DNA of 64,000 bases from Canna indica (Eukaryota; Streptophyta; Magnoliopsida; Zingiberales; Cannaceae), in NCBI GenBank assembly GCA_034359265.1, contig CP136896.1, positions 8,773,501 to 8,837,500 on the forward strand, written 5' to 3'. Positions 34,818 through 46,897 of the stretch are shown in pieces. A program made the translations under genes and the position numbers. The notes under the pieces are model-generated. The model did not search any database, was not told where the DNA came from, and was given only the letters and a program-made list of their open reading frames with translations. The stretch's first letter is position 1. Every line of letters begins with the position of its first letter.

Positions 34818-35124
34818 TAAAAATATATATAAAAAGTCACAAGATATTTTTAAATTTATTTTTAAATAATTATAATATTTAAAAATATTAAAATTGAACA
34901 TACTACAGTAATTTATGATAATTTGAGTGGATTTAAACTGACACTGTCATTAATCATGAATTCTGCAGTGGTTGCAAAATTCGAAAACCTACTATCTCGA
35001 TCTGCTCATCTCTTCATTGATCATCTCCTCACCTCCATTTTGATCCTAAGTTTAGTGCATTCAAAGCGGTTTAAATTAGATTTCGAACGTTAAAAAATAT
35101 TGATTTTCACTCTAATAAATTTTT

Positions 35125-35420
35125 TAAGAAATATAATAATTTTGGTCCCTATATTTTACTTGAATTTTGGTTTTAGTCCTCATAGTTTATAAAATTTTGA
35201 TTTTAGTCCCCATAGTTTACAAAGTTAGTCCTTGCAGGTCCACGTCAACAATGTTCAGTCAGCATCTGTTATCCACGTCAGTTCCGTTTTGACATTATGT
35301 GACGGTAGGTATCAAATCCTAAACGGAAATAAAATATGAGGATTAAAATCAAAATTTTAAAATTATGAGGACTAAAACTAAAATTCGAGCAAATTGTGAG
35401 GACCAAAACTATGATTTTTC
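35125..35420 (-). mobile_element. MITE copy B, inverted relative to copy A
   Basis: Its reverse complement aligns with copy A from end to end, including ATTTCCGTTTAGGATTTGAT and CTGACGTGGATAACA. Together the copies form an inverted repeat around AT-rich DNA at 34818-35124. Confidence 0.65.
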
Positions 35421-36570
35421 CTAAACTTATTTTTGGATCATCACATCATCAAGTTAATGGATAATCTCACGATTCCCTGACGATGGACCATTATTGAAAC
35501 TAATACAAAAGTTTATATATGCCCAGATCAATCAAAGGATTAATTGAAATTGAGACACTACAACACAATCCATATATATCGACGTTAAATTTTCGACGCT
35601 TATTACAAGCGTCGAAATATAAAGTAATTAAAAAAATTTAATACGAAAAATTTCGACGTCTCTTAAAGGCGTCGAAAAAATTTCGACGCTTGATAACAGA
35701 CGTCGAAATTTTTCGACGCCTGTTCTGACAATAATTTTAAAAAGTCAATTTTTTTTTACATCTGCTGTTGCGTTTCGACGTCTGAGAATAGACGTCGAAA
35801 TCTTTCGACGCCTGTTCTGACGTCAACTCAAAGACGTCGAAATTTTTTTTTGACTGCTGTAATATTTCGACGCCTGCTCGGACGTCAATTTTTCAACACT
35901 TATTAAAAGCGTCAAAATGTATAGTATTAAAATATTTTAATATTAGAAATTTCGACGTCTGAGAGCAGACGTCTAAAAATTTAGACGTCTCCCTCAGACG
36001 TCGAAACGCCACAGCAGACGCCAAAAAAATATTTGGCGCCTGCTGATCTGGCGCTGGGTAATTAAGCAGGAGGCGGGATCGAGTTCGGCGAATCCGCTGC
36101 CGAATAATAATAATAATAATAAAACCCGAATCCGCTGCTGCGTAGGGCGCGGCAGAAATCGAGCGGCAGCGAATCCGCTGCCGCTCAATTTCCGCCACGC
36201 GGCGGGTAACGGGCAGGCGAGCGTGCTCGCCGAGGCAGGAGGCGAGCTCGCGTCCGCGCGAGTGAAATCGAGGCGGGAATTCTCCCGCCTCTATTTTTTT
36301 TTTCTTTCTGCTTTTTTTTCTTTAAATACATGATTTCTACTTCCTTCTTTTCTCTTCTTTTTCTTCTTATCATTTTTTTCTTCCTTCCTTGTCTTTTTTT
36401 CCTTCTCATGTAATTTTTCTTTGATCTAATTTTTCTTCTTTTTTTCAGGTTATGAAAATTTTGGGATTCCGAAATTTATATAAAGGTTAGTATAATTTTT
36501 TAACGGGTATTTATTTAATTGTTTTCTATTTTTTTTCAAAATATTTTTTTTTAATTAAAAGATTTCAACG

Positions 36571-36717
36571 GGAGCTGCGCCGCGCCCGTCCGATTTCCGC
36601 CGCGTGGCGGAAATCGAGCGGAGCTGCGCCGCACCCGTCCGATTTCCGCCGCGTGGCGGAAATCGAGCGGAGCTGCGCCGCGCCCGTCCGATTTCCGCCG
36701 CGTGGCGGAAATCGAGC
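36571..36717. repeat. 49-bp tandem repeat, three copies, each palindromic
   Basis: Three near-identical units, each with GATTTCCGCCGCGTGGCGGAAATC, which folds on itself. Lies in the core of CACTA-3. Confidence 0.85.
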
Positions 36718-36740
36718 AGCGCGATTTCCGCCCAGCTAAT

Positions 36741-36935
36741 ATTGCGTACAGCCGCACGCGGTATTCTCCAATACCGCGCGCGGCTGTACGCGCGGCTGTA
36801 CGCGGTATTGAAGAATACCGCGCACAGCCGCACGCGGTATTGGAGAATACCGCGCACAGCCGCACGCGGTATTTTCCAATACCGTGCACAGCGCTGTGCG
36901 CGGTATTGGAAAATACCGCGCTGTGCGCGTATTTC
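36741..36935. repeat. Palindrome cluster GCGGTATT / AATACCGC
   Basis: At least six alternating blocks of GCGGTATTGGAGAATACCGC type, linked by GCACAGCCGCACGC, so that long stretches can pair with one another. Confidence 0.8.
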
Positions 36936-37341
36936 TGTAATTTTTTTTAAAAAATTTTTTATATCGACGCCTCTGACAGGCGCCGATATTAATATTTTAA
37001 TATTTTAAAAAAAATATCGACGTCTGTCAACAGACGTCGATATGAATATATTGACGCAAGCTGGCATTTATAAGCAGACGTCGATATGAACATATCGACG
37101 CCTGCTGACGTCTATAAGTTGGCGTCGAAATTTTTGACATTTTTATGCATTCTTGGACGTCGAAATGTCCATTATTACTCTGGTTTTCTTACACTCATTT
37201 TTGACGCTTTTACCTGCGTCAATATGTCATTTTGACGCTCGTTGACGTCGAAATATTAGTTTACTTTGACGTCAAAAAGTAGATGATTTGTTGTAGTGAG
37301 AATATATTTAGCTAAAGTGGGAGCTACTTTAAGCTAATAAC

Positions 37342-37445
37342 CCAAAATAAAATTAATAGAGAAATCTCTGTATCAGTGAAGATTCACGAAGATCCAAAAT
37401 AAAATTAATAGAGAAATCTCGGTATCAGTGAAGATTCATGAAGAT
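37342..37445. repeat. 52-bp tandem duplication
   Basis: Two adjacent copies of a unit starting CCAAAATAAAATTAATAGAG with about two differences. Lies between CACTA-3 and the first SAUR gene, downstream of the latter. Confidence 0.85.
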
Positions 37446-37904
37446 GAATACATATTTGTGGGTCCATCACGTGCTTTCTGAAGCAATCTAACTTTTAGCA
37501 TGTCAGTGGACCCACATATATATACACCATTGATGCCTTTTCTGCTTTATTTTTATCTGGGGTAAGTAAGACTACTGTATTTCTTTAACCCGAATATATA
37601 TAGTTGGTAGGGTAATACTGATCAAAGTTGAGAATTTGCCTCATATTTATCAAATAGTCATCAAATTTTATACTCTTTCATTATATTTATTATTGAATAA
37701 TTGGATATATATCAAATATTTGATCCAGTTACAGTAAAAATAGACATTATTAGATCATACATACATATGTGATCAATAATTTCTGAGAAATAAAATTAGT
37801 GGCATCATCAAAGAACCAAAAATATAATATGAAACATCTTCATCTATACATATCAGCAGGTACTCTACAAAAAGCTAAATAATATATATTAATGAAGTGA
37901 GATC

Positions 37905-38240
37905 TCATGAGGTGTTCATCTGAGAAGTGAGAACAGCGAAGGCGTCCTCGTTGCACGGGACTCTAAGCATTCCTCCAGGGCTGTGGAATCCGTACTCCTC
38001 TTCAGCTTTGTGGAGCAGGTTTTGAAACAATGGATGCTGCAGGTAAGAGATGGGGACGACGAACCTCTTCTCCATCTCCCCCACGTAAACCGCAAAGTGC
38101 CCTTTTGGCACATCAGAAGAAGAAGATGAATTAGAAGCCGCCACGGCAGAATTGTGATGATGATGATGATGATGATGACTCCTGAGAGATTGCTGAAGCA
38201 TCTGCTTAACCCTAAAAACTGCGGCCATCCGAATTCCCAT
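37905..38240 (-). CDS. SAUR-family protein (small auxin up RNA), copy 1
   Basis: Short auxin-responsive protein; family members promote cell expansion by inhibiting PP2C.D phosphatases at the plasma membrane (family knowledge). The product is 111 residues with no intron, as usual. N-terminal MGIRMAAVFRVKQML is the typical SAUR start; then a run of eight His, a Ser run, and the SAUR core (about 45-108): VPKGHFAVYVGEMEKRFVVPISYL, PLFQNLL, AEEEYGF, LRVPCNEDAF. I chose the ATG at 38240: a longer frame opens at 38348, but the TATA box at 38323-38333 would lie inside it. The closest relative in the window is the second SAUR at 53702. Confidence 0.94.
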   Translation of the reverse strand: MGIRMAAVFRVKQMLQQSLRSHHHHHHHHNSAVAASNSSSSSDVPKGHFAVYVGEMEKRFVVPISYLQHPLFQNLLHKAEEEYGFHSPGGMLRVPCNEDAFAVLTSQMNTS

Positions 38241-38322
38241 GCCTCTATTCCTCTCTCTTTTTCTTGCTAAGTAGAGTGGTAGTGATGAGCACTGCCTGAT
38301 GAGGACTTCAAGGAACACACCA

Positions 38323-38333
38323 TTATATATAAA
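38323..38333 (-). promoter_or_regulatory. TATA box of SAUR copy 1
   Basis: The minus strand reads TTTATATATAATG, about 83 bases before the chosen start codon; a transcript would begin near 38295. Confidence 0.65.
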
Positions 38334-38589
38334 GGGAGAAAACTGCACGTGCCTCCTCTCTATTTGAATAAGATACTTAGATTAAATACGAGTTTCTGCA
38401 TAGCTTAATCTAAATAACATATATTAACCTAAATTCCGTATAATGTACTCCCCCTTTTCGATGAATTAAAAACCTTCCTTGATGCTTGATTGATTGTTGA
38501 CTGGTTCTTGACTTATTTCAATAAACTATCCAAAACACAGACTTGAATGAGTTGCATGAGCTGTATATAATCAAGTCCATCATGTGATC

Positions 38590-38720
38590 TATGTTGTTAT
38601 GTTGCTCTCAAATTGCTGAGCCATTTGGTGCACGAGGGCGCCATTGCATTTATCATATCTCCTATCTTTGTGGTTTCTGGGAAACCAAGTGCTGCAGCCT
38701 ACTGGTTTGAAGAGTACTCA
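38590..38720 (-). promoter_or_regulatory. Upstream segment shared by the two SAUR genes
   Basis: Plus-strand text with AGCCATT, TATCTCCTAT, CTTTG(T/C)GGTTTC and CTGCAGC...ACTGGTTT in order recurs at 54200-54295 upstream of SAUR copy 2, at a similar distance from the gene. It may be conserved promoter sequence or simply duplication relic. Confidence 0.6.
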
Positions 38721-38908
38721 TTAATTGATTAGCTATCATATAGAAATTTGTATATGCTTTCTTTCACATGCATTTCTTATCAACATGTCAGCCTTCATGT
38801 TCAGTACTGCAATGTCCATAGAATTAAGGGAAGTCTTGGCCTTATCTGTTGCCCTCCAAATGATGAAAGGTACCACAAATTATTCTATTTGGATTCTTCT
38901 TATCTAGC

Positions 38909-38950
38909 TATATATATATATATATATATATATATAGATAGATAGATATA
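38909..38950. repeat. (TA)n / (GATA)n microsatellite
   Basis: About 26 bases of alternating TA followed by GATAGATAGATA. Confidence 0.9.
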
Positions 38951-40369
38951 TGAGTTATTATAATAATTTTCCAGCTTTATTTTGGATGCACATAGCAATC
39001 TACGATTTGCTTTTATTATATGTTCATGTGTTAAATATCTTGGAGCGTACGGCATGCAATAAAAAGGTACTAAAAGATGACATGATTGATTAACATGCAT
39101 GCATCAAGTGCATGACATCTCATTTTGTAATAGTTTAAGAAGAGTAGATAAATCTAATAAATTAAGTTGCCACATTAATAGCGCAATCTAAATCACAATC
39201 TAACATTAGTAGTCACTAAAATACGTACAACACGACACTTTATGATTTTATGTATTTTAAAATTTAATTTAAATCACAATCTTAGGTTAAGTAATTGTAT
39301 TTTTAATTTATACTGTTCAAATAAATAAAATCAAACTAGTTTAAAATTAAGATTTATTTGTATTGTTTTAAAATTAAATAATTAATACCACGTTCCAATT
39401 GAAATAAAATCAAATTTGAAGTACTTGATTGACTTTCAAACATTTAAAATATATTTTTACAAGCCTTGTCAGATATTTGAAAAAATAATGCTATTTAATC
39501 AATAATATTTATTAGATAAGGCTTATTTTTAAGCCCTATCCAACGTTGATGAATACAGATTAATTCTTCTGTCTAAAGTTATACTTTTGTAGTGCAACAT
39601 TACGTGATAAGAGCAAATTTAATCATCTTAATTTGATCCATTTTTATTCTGAATTCAATTTGAAATTTTGGAAGTCGAGAACGAAGTGGGTACAATATTA
39701 CTGTGTAATAGAAATAAATTATGTATAGTTAATTTGATTTTTATATACTATATATATAAATTTCAAATCTTAAAATAATATTGCAAACCTTTTTTTACCA
39801 AAAGCTAAACAAAGTTTACATTACAACTAAACGGTGCACAGCAGGTCTGAAAATATCATAATCTAGAATGGAGTCCAAGTCAAGAGGTTGAGTTGAAGTC
39901 AAAACTTAGGAATTCTTACAAAGTCTAGCATGATTTGCTGTCCAATGGATAATTTTATTTGTCTCTCGATAACCAAAAAAAAATGAATATACAAATAGAT
40001 TTTAACCAAAAGTTTTGGTTAAAGAGGAACTTCAATCTCCAAGGAATGGATGCTTTATTATTCAAAATCTCCCCAACCGGCTTAGAATCAGTTTCAATTG
40101 TTGATCAGCGAAAAACTGTGTTCTTTAATAAACAACAAAACCATTTTAATAGGTGTCCTCTCAAAATAAATAGTATGTGGAGGTCAAGTCCCTCTCAAAA
40201 ATATGCCTTCCGCATGAAGGCAATTATCCTAATGATTTCTTACAATAAAACTTGCACCACCAAAATCCTCATTAATTATTAAATGAACCACAATTGACTT
40301 TAAATTAATGATCTAATGCGTGGGGAGTTCATTTGATAGCTAAAATAGATCTATGAATATTACACTCAG
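38951..40369. other. AT-rich sequence, nothing firm
   Basis: No gene recognised. The open stretch at 39959-40282 has no known motif; it may be the 3' tail of the minus-strand LINE remnant that follows. Confidence 0.4.
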
Positions 40370-41388
40370 ACCTAAGCATATAAGAATAATTAGCAGTAAA
40401 AGCTAGCCAAAATCGGATTCACCATACCCATGGAGGGTAGGTTGCCTAACCTTGTTAAGTAAACAGTTTCTAGCGTGCCAAATGAACCAACAAGCATTAA
40501 AAACCAAAGCATGAAAAGAAAATCTTCTCGTAGTTAATCTATTGAAAGCCAAAAACCATTATTTCAGTTATCTATAACAAAAAAATCAAAGTCAACTACA
40601 GAGCTCAAAAGTTGCTACATAACAAAAGTCCAAGAACACTAAAAAAAGCGGTGCTGACAAGTTTCATCATCACCTTTACAAAAAAAAATACAAAGATAAG
40701 AATTAACATACCAAATCAAAAGAGCCTAGATATAGTAAGAAGATTAAGGTGTAAAAGTTTCCAAAAAAAGCCTTGACTTTATTTGCAATTTCAATTATCC
40801 AAATATTTTTTCATAAAACATTACTTATCTACTGGTTGTTCATGACTTCTCATAAAACTATAAGCTGACCCGGTGGTAACATGCATATCATAGCAAATCA
40901 TACATACATATCATATCAAATTATTCATCCATATATACATATCATCGTAGCAAATCAAACATACAAATAGACTCACCCACAACATGACCAAAGTAATCAT
41001 AGCAAACATCCTTATTCCAAGACTAGTTATCAATAAGCATATTAACCGCATCAATATTATCAATCAGCCCCATGTTTACAAAGGTTGGTTTATTGGCAAT
41101 AGATAAATCTAGAACCCAATGATCCAACTGAATAGATGAATTAATATCACAACCAATCAGTTTAACAAAGCCAATAAAAGTATTATAATTAAAAGCATCA
41201 ATGAATAATTTCCAACTTCCATAACTCTTAGCACTCTTAGCAGGATAAACATTATTAATACCAATAAGCGCATGATACTTCAACTTAACCAATTTAATCC
41301 AAAGAGAATCAATATTATTTAAATAAGCAAGAATTCTATTAGTTTGCAAAGAAATACATTTATATTGGCAAACCTTTTGGACATCCAT
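40370..41388 (-). pseudogene. Decayed LINE, 3' part of ORF2
   Basis: Minus strand. 41023-41388 is an open frame with LWIKLVKLKY and NKPTFVNMGLIDN, typical of the segment after the LINE reverse transcriptase. From about 40790 down to 40400 interrupted frames give VKAFF, a C..CKGDDET...FF.C zinc-finger pattern and FIWHARNCLLNK, typical of the zf-RVT domain and ORF2 end. Order and strand are consistent with one element. Confidence 0.68.
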
Positions 41389-42736
41389 TTTTGCAAATAT
41401 AGCTTTATATGAGAGTGTAAAATATATGTAGTAAATAGAAAATGAGTATATTATATTGTAAAATTGTTGAGGTGTTCATGGAAAAACTAAACCAGTTGAT
41501 TTTTGCACATATAGGTATATGGTATATTTTTCAAAAAAAAACAAGTCAACATTAAAACAATAATACAGATTGATTTTCAAACGCCAATATGATGAAGCAC
41601 AAAAATATATCTCAATATGTATAATGCATCATGTTTTATGCATACTAACTCATATTAATTCATGCCAAATATAACTCTTATGCATATTAAGCATCAAAGC
41701 ATCAAACACTAATTAAGTCACAATATGAACTGCAATATGCAATTCAAGGCTTGCAGCAAGCAAACGGTGGATTGGATTTTAAAAATTCAATCCACTTTCT
41801 TAATCCTCCAAAGCAAACACGTTGTAACACAATGTACCCTTGCCATGAATCAAGCAGAAACACATCATATCATATGAACTCCACTTATGAGAACTTTAAC
41901 ACTTCTATAAATTGAGAGAGGAAGTGGAGAATAGCTTTATGAGTTTCCCCTTGAGGTCCTCCTCGTCCATTTGTACGATTATTCAAAGATAGCTCGTATG
42001 CATTACACTTGTGCCATCGTGTTGTAGCACATCCTTGGATCACCGGTGTTCCCACCCAAGAACTTCCTTAGGTTTAATGGGTCATAAAGTATCTCCACCC
42101 AATTACTCGAAGGCTAAGGGCCACAAATAGATCAACACTTAATGCAATAGTACTATAATATATACCTACCATGATACTTCTTATAACTCGAATAAATACA
42201 GACATGCATCCTATGCTATCAATAATATTGTAACACTTTCAAAATGAAAATAAATATGCACACTCTAATACCAACTCATGCATGAAACTCATTTTAACAC
42301 CATGTCATATAATAATGAATCGTGAAGTAATATATACATAATATGAACAATTTAACACCATATATATAACTAATACTTGTGCTTATGATAAATTCATCCA
42401 TTAACACATATCTACAAGTACTAGAACACACAATTTAAAATAATCATAAGTTATACAATTTATTTATATAACACAAACATCATAATGGAGCTCAAGGGAA
42501 CAAAATTCAAACACCAAAAGAAATGAATAATATACTCTCAATTAAATAAATAGCACATGTAAATGGGTGATTTAACTCACTCAGGCACTAACTCAAGAAT
42601 TATTTACTTAATTAAATTTTATAATTCTAAAATAATACTTTTCTCAAATAGACTAAAGTTGAAAAAACCATACTTCATTTAGGAAAATGGACTCCACCAT
42701 TGCATTTAGAATGTCGAGAAGAATAAAATTCGTATA
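41389..42736. other. AT-rich sequence, nothing recognised
   Basis: No open frame, RNA gene or repeat border that I could identify. Confidence 0.5.
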
Positions 42737-43310
42737 TAATATATATGTAAATGCTTGACCATGGGTAGCTCTTGAAAGTAATTAGAAAGAACATATTAAA
42801 ATATATTATTTAATAGATAACTAAAATGAATATAACATCATTATATTAGTTGATAACACTAATATTTATAGTCAAGTGCAACCCTTTTCTCTAGTATCTT
42901 GTCTTAGTGAACTTCTATGTCTAATCTTCATTGTGCCTCGATAGTGACTGTGCATGTCCATTACTGCAGTGCAACACAATGAGAATAAATGCCAAAACTT
43001 GATTCTACAAAAGGCAAAATATATACGACAAGAAAGGTCATGATCCAATTTTTTCAATGATTACTAGTAGTGTAACACAATGGGAAGAAATGCAAAACTC
43101 AATTCTACAGAAGGCAAAATATATATGACAAGAAAGGTCGTGATCCAATTTTGCCAACCATGATTTCATAACGGCATCAAACAAACAACAAATCAAAGGC
43201 TTCAACCACCACAAAAACTCCCAAAATAAATCTCCATTCACAATGAATGATTCACTCATACACATGTGCATGCTTTCACATAATCTACATCAAGGCAAGA
43301 GAAAGAGATG
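42737..43310. repeat. Direct repeat flanking retroelement debris, left copy
   Basis: From ATAATATATATGT to GCAAGAGAAAGAGATG it matches 49102-50108 in order, though the right copy has extra DNA around 49230-49710. Inside the left copy a segment of about 95 bases (CACAATG...GATCCAATTTT) is itself duplicated (about 42966-43055 and 43073-43155). Confidence 0.75.
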
Positions 43311-43321
43311 GGAATCCAAGG

Positions 43322-43650
43322 TTCTGTATGGCTAATGACGACGTTTGACATTCAACCAAAGGCAAAGGCGATCGACGTGCAGTACCCGATCATCGACATC
43401 CCTAGTCCCTATTACATGATTTTAGGATGAACCTCACTGAATACCCTAGGGGCCATCGTATCGACTCCCCACCTAGCGCTCAAGTTCCTCGTTTCGGAGA
43501 CAGAAGTGGGAGTACTCCATGCCAACCAGAAAGAAGTCCGACGGTGCTACAATGAATGCTTGAAACAGAAGACGGCTAGGCCAAGGGAGGAACCAAACGC
43601 TTTACCCCACTAGACGCTCTTAGTATCCCTCGCCGAACAGCTGCCGAGGA
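43322..43650 (+). pseudogene. Ty3/gypsy protease-RT linker fragment
   Basis: Plus-strand translation gives YPIIDIPSPYYMILG, a stop, then LGAIVSTPHLALKF and NQKEVRRCYNECLK. These match the region after the protease of Tat/Athila-like plant Ty3 elements. It is short and broken. Confidence 0.7.
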
Positions 43651-43994
43651 CTTCAAAGCCGAATCCAAGCGGGAGTGCTCAGAAGTGGCCCAACCCAAAG
43701 ACAACTCGGATATCGAGGACCACCCGGACAAACGATATGAACCAGAACTCACCTAGGCCAGAAGCAGTTCACTCTCCTTTAGCTGCCAATGGACGACACC
43801 AGGGTTCCTCTTTTTCCCTTTTTAAATCCTTAGTGAGGCACAACCACGCATAAGCCCAAGCACATTGCTCGGGAAACTCTATTGTATTATCAGTTTCTTT
43901 CCCATTTAATAAAGATCACTCCCCCTTTTCCACAACTCTGTGTATGCACCCAGGAAGCCTATAGCTGGTGGATGGACACCCAACAACTTGTGAC
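43651..43994. other. Retroelement debris, unassigned
   Basis: Follows the gypsy fragment; no conserved motif recognised. A TATTGTATTATCAG...AATAAAGATC stretch near 43880-43915 looks like a polyadenylation region. Confidence 0.35.
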
Positions 43995-44760
43995 AGGAAC
44001 CTCGTCGTCCTCGGGCTCCTATGCCCTCAACACTCCCAAGCGTGGTCCTTGGCCTCAGCGCCACTATCGATCTCTCATTCTATCATTGACCCCAAGCGTG
44101 GTCCTTGACCTCAATCGTCGCTCTCAGGCTCCTACGCCCTCAACACTCCCAAACATGGTCCTCGGCCTCAACTCCACTATGGAGCTCCCACACTCTTAAT
44201 GACCACAAGCGCGATCCTGCCTTATGCACCCCGCGAGCTCAGGTTGATCCTAAGCACGATCGTCAACCTCAATCGGTGCTCTCGGACTCATACACCCTCA
44301 ACACTCCCAAGAGTAGTCCTCAGCATCAGCGCCACTATCAAGCTCCAATGTTCTCAACAGCCCCAAGCACGATCTTGCCTTATGCTCCTCGCGAGCTCGG
44401 GTTGACCCTAAGCATGGTCCTCTGCCTCAGTCGCCGCTCTCGAGCTCCTACACTCTCAACACTTCCAATAATGGTGCTTGGCCTCAGCGCCACTATCAAG
44501 TTCCCATGCTCTCAGCGACCCCCAAGCGTGGTCCTGCCTTACACTCCCCGCAAGCTCAACTTGACTCCAAGCACGGTCATCGGCCTTAGTCGCCGCTCTT
44601 GGGCTTCTACGCCCTCAACACTCTCAAACGTGGTCCTCGGCCTCAGTACCACTATCGAGCTCCCACACTCTCAACAACCCCAAACACGGTCCTTCCTTAC
44701 GCCCCTGCGAGCCCGGCTTGACCCCAATCGCGGTCCTTGGCCTCAGTCGCCAATAACTAC
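43995..44760 (+). repeat. 158-159-bp minisatellite, about 4-5 units
   Basis: Diverged tandem units with landmarks CTCAACACTCCCAAGCGTGGTCCT, CAGCGCCACTATC and GCGAGCTC. The phase mark CTCTCGGGCTCCTAC recurs at about 44121, 44279, 44437 and 44596. The unit length is not a multiple of three, so the long open frame across it (44105-44764) is probably not a gene. Confidence 0.85.
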
Positions 44761-45305
44761 CTGAAAGGTAATTTTAATCCTAACTCTACTTGTGGTAGGA
44801 GCTCGACCACCATCCAAGAGCGGATCATTACTCTCAAGAACGGTCACTAACCAACCAACACCGGCCAAGGAGATGTGAAACATCCTCTAACCCTACTGAC
44901 CATCCGATAAGAAGTATTGACAACACCCATCAGGAAATTCAACTCACAACCAATAGAAACACAAAAACAAATCTATATAGCAGGAAAATAAAACGTCTGG
45001 AGACGCAACTACCAGCCCACGAAGGGGCAACCATGTCAGATGCCCTCAAGGGGCAAGAGTTTAAAGGACCCCGAAGGGCGGCAATTCGCAAGAGACAGTT
45101 ACAGTTTCATATGTGTCCCACGGGCGGGTAATTCACAGGACATCGAATTATTGATTGGGAGTAGGCAAAACCTCAGCAGACGCAAGAAAGATGTCATCCC
45201 CTCAAACCTCAGCAACCACCGTTGAGAGAGGACACGACTCAGAAACGACAATTGAAGGCTCCCCCTCGGTTGGTATAGGGGCCTCCTTCTCCGACTCAGG
45301 GTCTA
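44761..45305. other. Unassigned, between minisatellite and gag remnant
   Basis: GC-moderate sequence without recognised motifs; probably the 3' continuation of the minus-strand retroelement gag gene. Confidence 0.35.
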
Positions 45306-46640
45306 CTAGGGCACTATCCCTGGCCACTTTGAACCACCAGACCTCAGAGAAATTAGTCTTCGGGGCAAGGAATTTTGCATGAGCCAGCGTCCTTTCAAAA
45401 CCATCAGCGTACTACATGACAATTGCATCATGGTAGCGACAAACTTCGCCTTCGAGCTCTTGCACCTTTTCTTTGAATCTCTCGCTTGAGTGGCACATTC
45501 TGAAATAGTAGCATTAAGAAGCCAATTGTGGTCTTTCACCTCAAGGGCCTTCTTCATCCCTGCCAGTTCAGCCTTTAGTGGCTCATTCTCCCGAGCTTGA
45601 GCCTCGAACATCCCCAACACAGATGCTCTCTCTCACATTAGCTTGTCCACTAGGCCCACCAGTTGAAGATACTCGGCTTTGATATGCTCCATTGTGCCCG
45701 CTCCCTCGGGCAAGCCCATCTTAACGCAAAGTGGGAGACTCTAACTATTGTGAGGAACCACATAGGGATCCTGAAGCCTCTATCGGCTGCGACAAAAGCG
45801 GAGGAGAGACATCCACTAACAGCCTTTTTCTATTACTGCTTATCGGGATCGTCCCCCTTAGCTCCCTCCAGCCTAGCATGAAGGGATGGTTCATTCAGCA
45901 TCGAAGACATCCCACCCGCACCAAAGAAATTCTAAATCAACACGCCCGAAATAGCCAATGAAAAAGGAACGGATAGGCAATGCCGATCCAGGTACTTAAT
46001 CACAAACTTGTCCTCGGGCGAGATACCCTCATCCTCCAAGGACAAGATAAGCATATATTGGACTCTGCCACTAGAACAACGAAAACCTCTCCGAGTTGGA
46101 CGTCTCATCCAAGAAAAATAGCTAGATATCTGGCCTCGACCTCACCTTGAAGAAGTGTCTTTTGAAGTTCTTGTAAGAACTTCTGAACATACCAAAGAGC
46201 CTCCTCTCCGGGGCACTACTAAAAGACACCCACAAATCTTTCTATGTCCCCTACGCTTGGAAGAAAGAGAAGAACACATTAAGGCTTGGCTCGACCTCGA
46301 GGCACTCCATCACGATTTCAAAGTAGCAGACAAAAGCCCGGATGTTTGGGTGCAACTAGTCGGGGCAACATTCGCTTGGATCAACACCCCGCACTCAAAT
46401 TCGGTAAAAGGCAATAGGACCTTGAGGTCTTCAAACATGATCAGATACACGAAAAAGAATTCAGGGTCCCTCTTATGATGATAAACCCTATCCTCCGAAG
46501 AATAGGGAATACAATCAAAGGTTTCTTCCTCGTCTGAGCGAGAGATCAATACGCTCTTTCGAAAAAACAAAATACTACTCGAGCTGGTAATCACCAAACT
46601 CTGCTCAATGTTCATACCTCTCACTTAGTCGCATCACCCT
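45306..46640 (-). pseudogene. Gypsy-type gag-like gene remnant (putative plant transposon protein family)
   Basis: Minus strand. The frame 46310-46624 carries FFFVYLIMFEDLKVLLPFTEFECGVL, a signature of the plant gypsy-type protein annotated as Transposase_28. Downstream interrupted frames continue with RGGSLVCSEV- and MRRPTRRGFRC-like segments and an EDEGISPEDKFVIKYL stretch. 45306-45620 is a coiled coil (QARENEPLKAELAGMKKALEVK), the usual C-terminal part. Frameshifts and stops are frequent. No pol is linked on this strand. Confidence 0.65.
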
Positions 46641-46897
46641 TCTCCACCATTGACCTGACAAAGATTGCAAACCTTAATGAATGAGGATAAGTTAGTACAA
46701 CCTATCAACCTAAGGTCGATCCCAACACTACGAAAAGCTAAGAGCGGAATAAAAAAGACTTGCCGAGAATAAAGCAACGTACGACAGTCAAGTGAAATGA
46801 TCGAAACAGCAATGTCACGACGAAAACCTCCAGAACATGAGCGTCAAAGAGCAAGAATGTGGGGCGCATGAATAGTTCTAAATAAGGGAAGAGAGGT
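46641..46897. other. Leader of the gag remnant, unassigned
   Basis: Short stretch up to the solo LTR; nothing recognised. Confidence 0.4.

Larger units (their letters stand above)
35556..37298. mobile_element. CACTA-3: non-coding CACTA element, 1743 bp
   Basis: Begins CACTACAACACAATC; the right end read backwards begins CACTACAACAAATC. Both sides carry AGA (35553-35555 and 37299-37301). Subterminal regions are packed with TTTCGACGTC / GACGTCGAAA and TATCGACGTC units in both orientations, a different motif from CACTA-1 and CACTA-2. The interior has no transposase; it is GC-rich with pyrimidine tracts (36290-36450), a 49-bp tandem repeat and palindromes. Confidence 0.9.

Noticed and set aside
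36185..36409. Lys/Arg-rich minus-strand frame
   Set aside because: Translation of a pyrimidine tract inside non-coding CACTA-3.
36571..36717. CRISPR-like array of 49-bp repeats
   Set aside because: No unique spacers; plain tandem repeat in a plant transposon.
36551..37008. Overlapping 100-134 codon frames
   Set aside because: Caused by GC-rich palindromes and 49-bp repeats; similar frames on both strands.
44105..44764. 219-codon open frame
   Set aside because: Lies within a 158-bp minisatellite whose unit is not a multiple of three; the protein lacks a repeated sequence or known domain.
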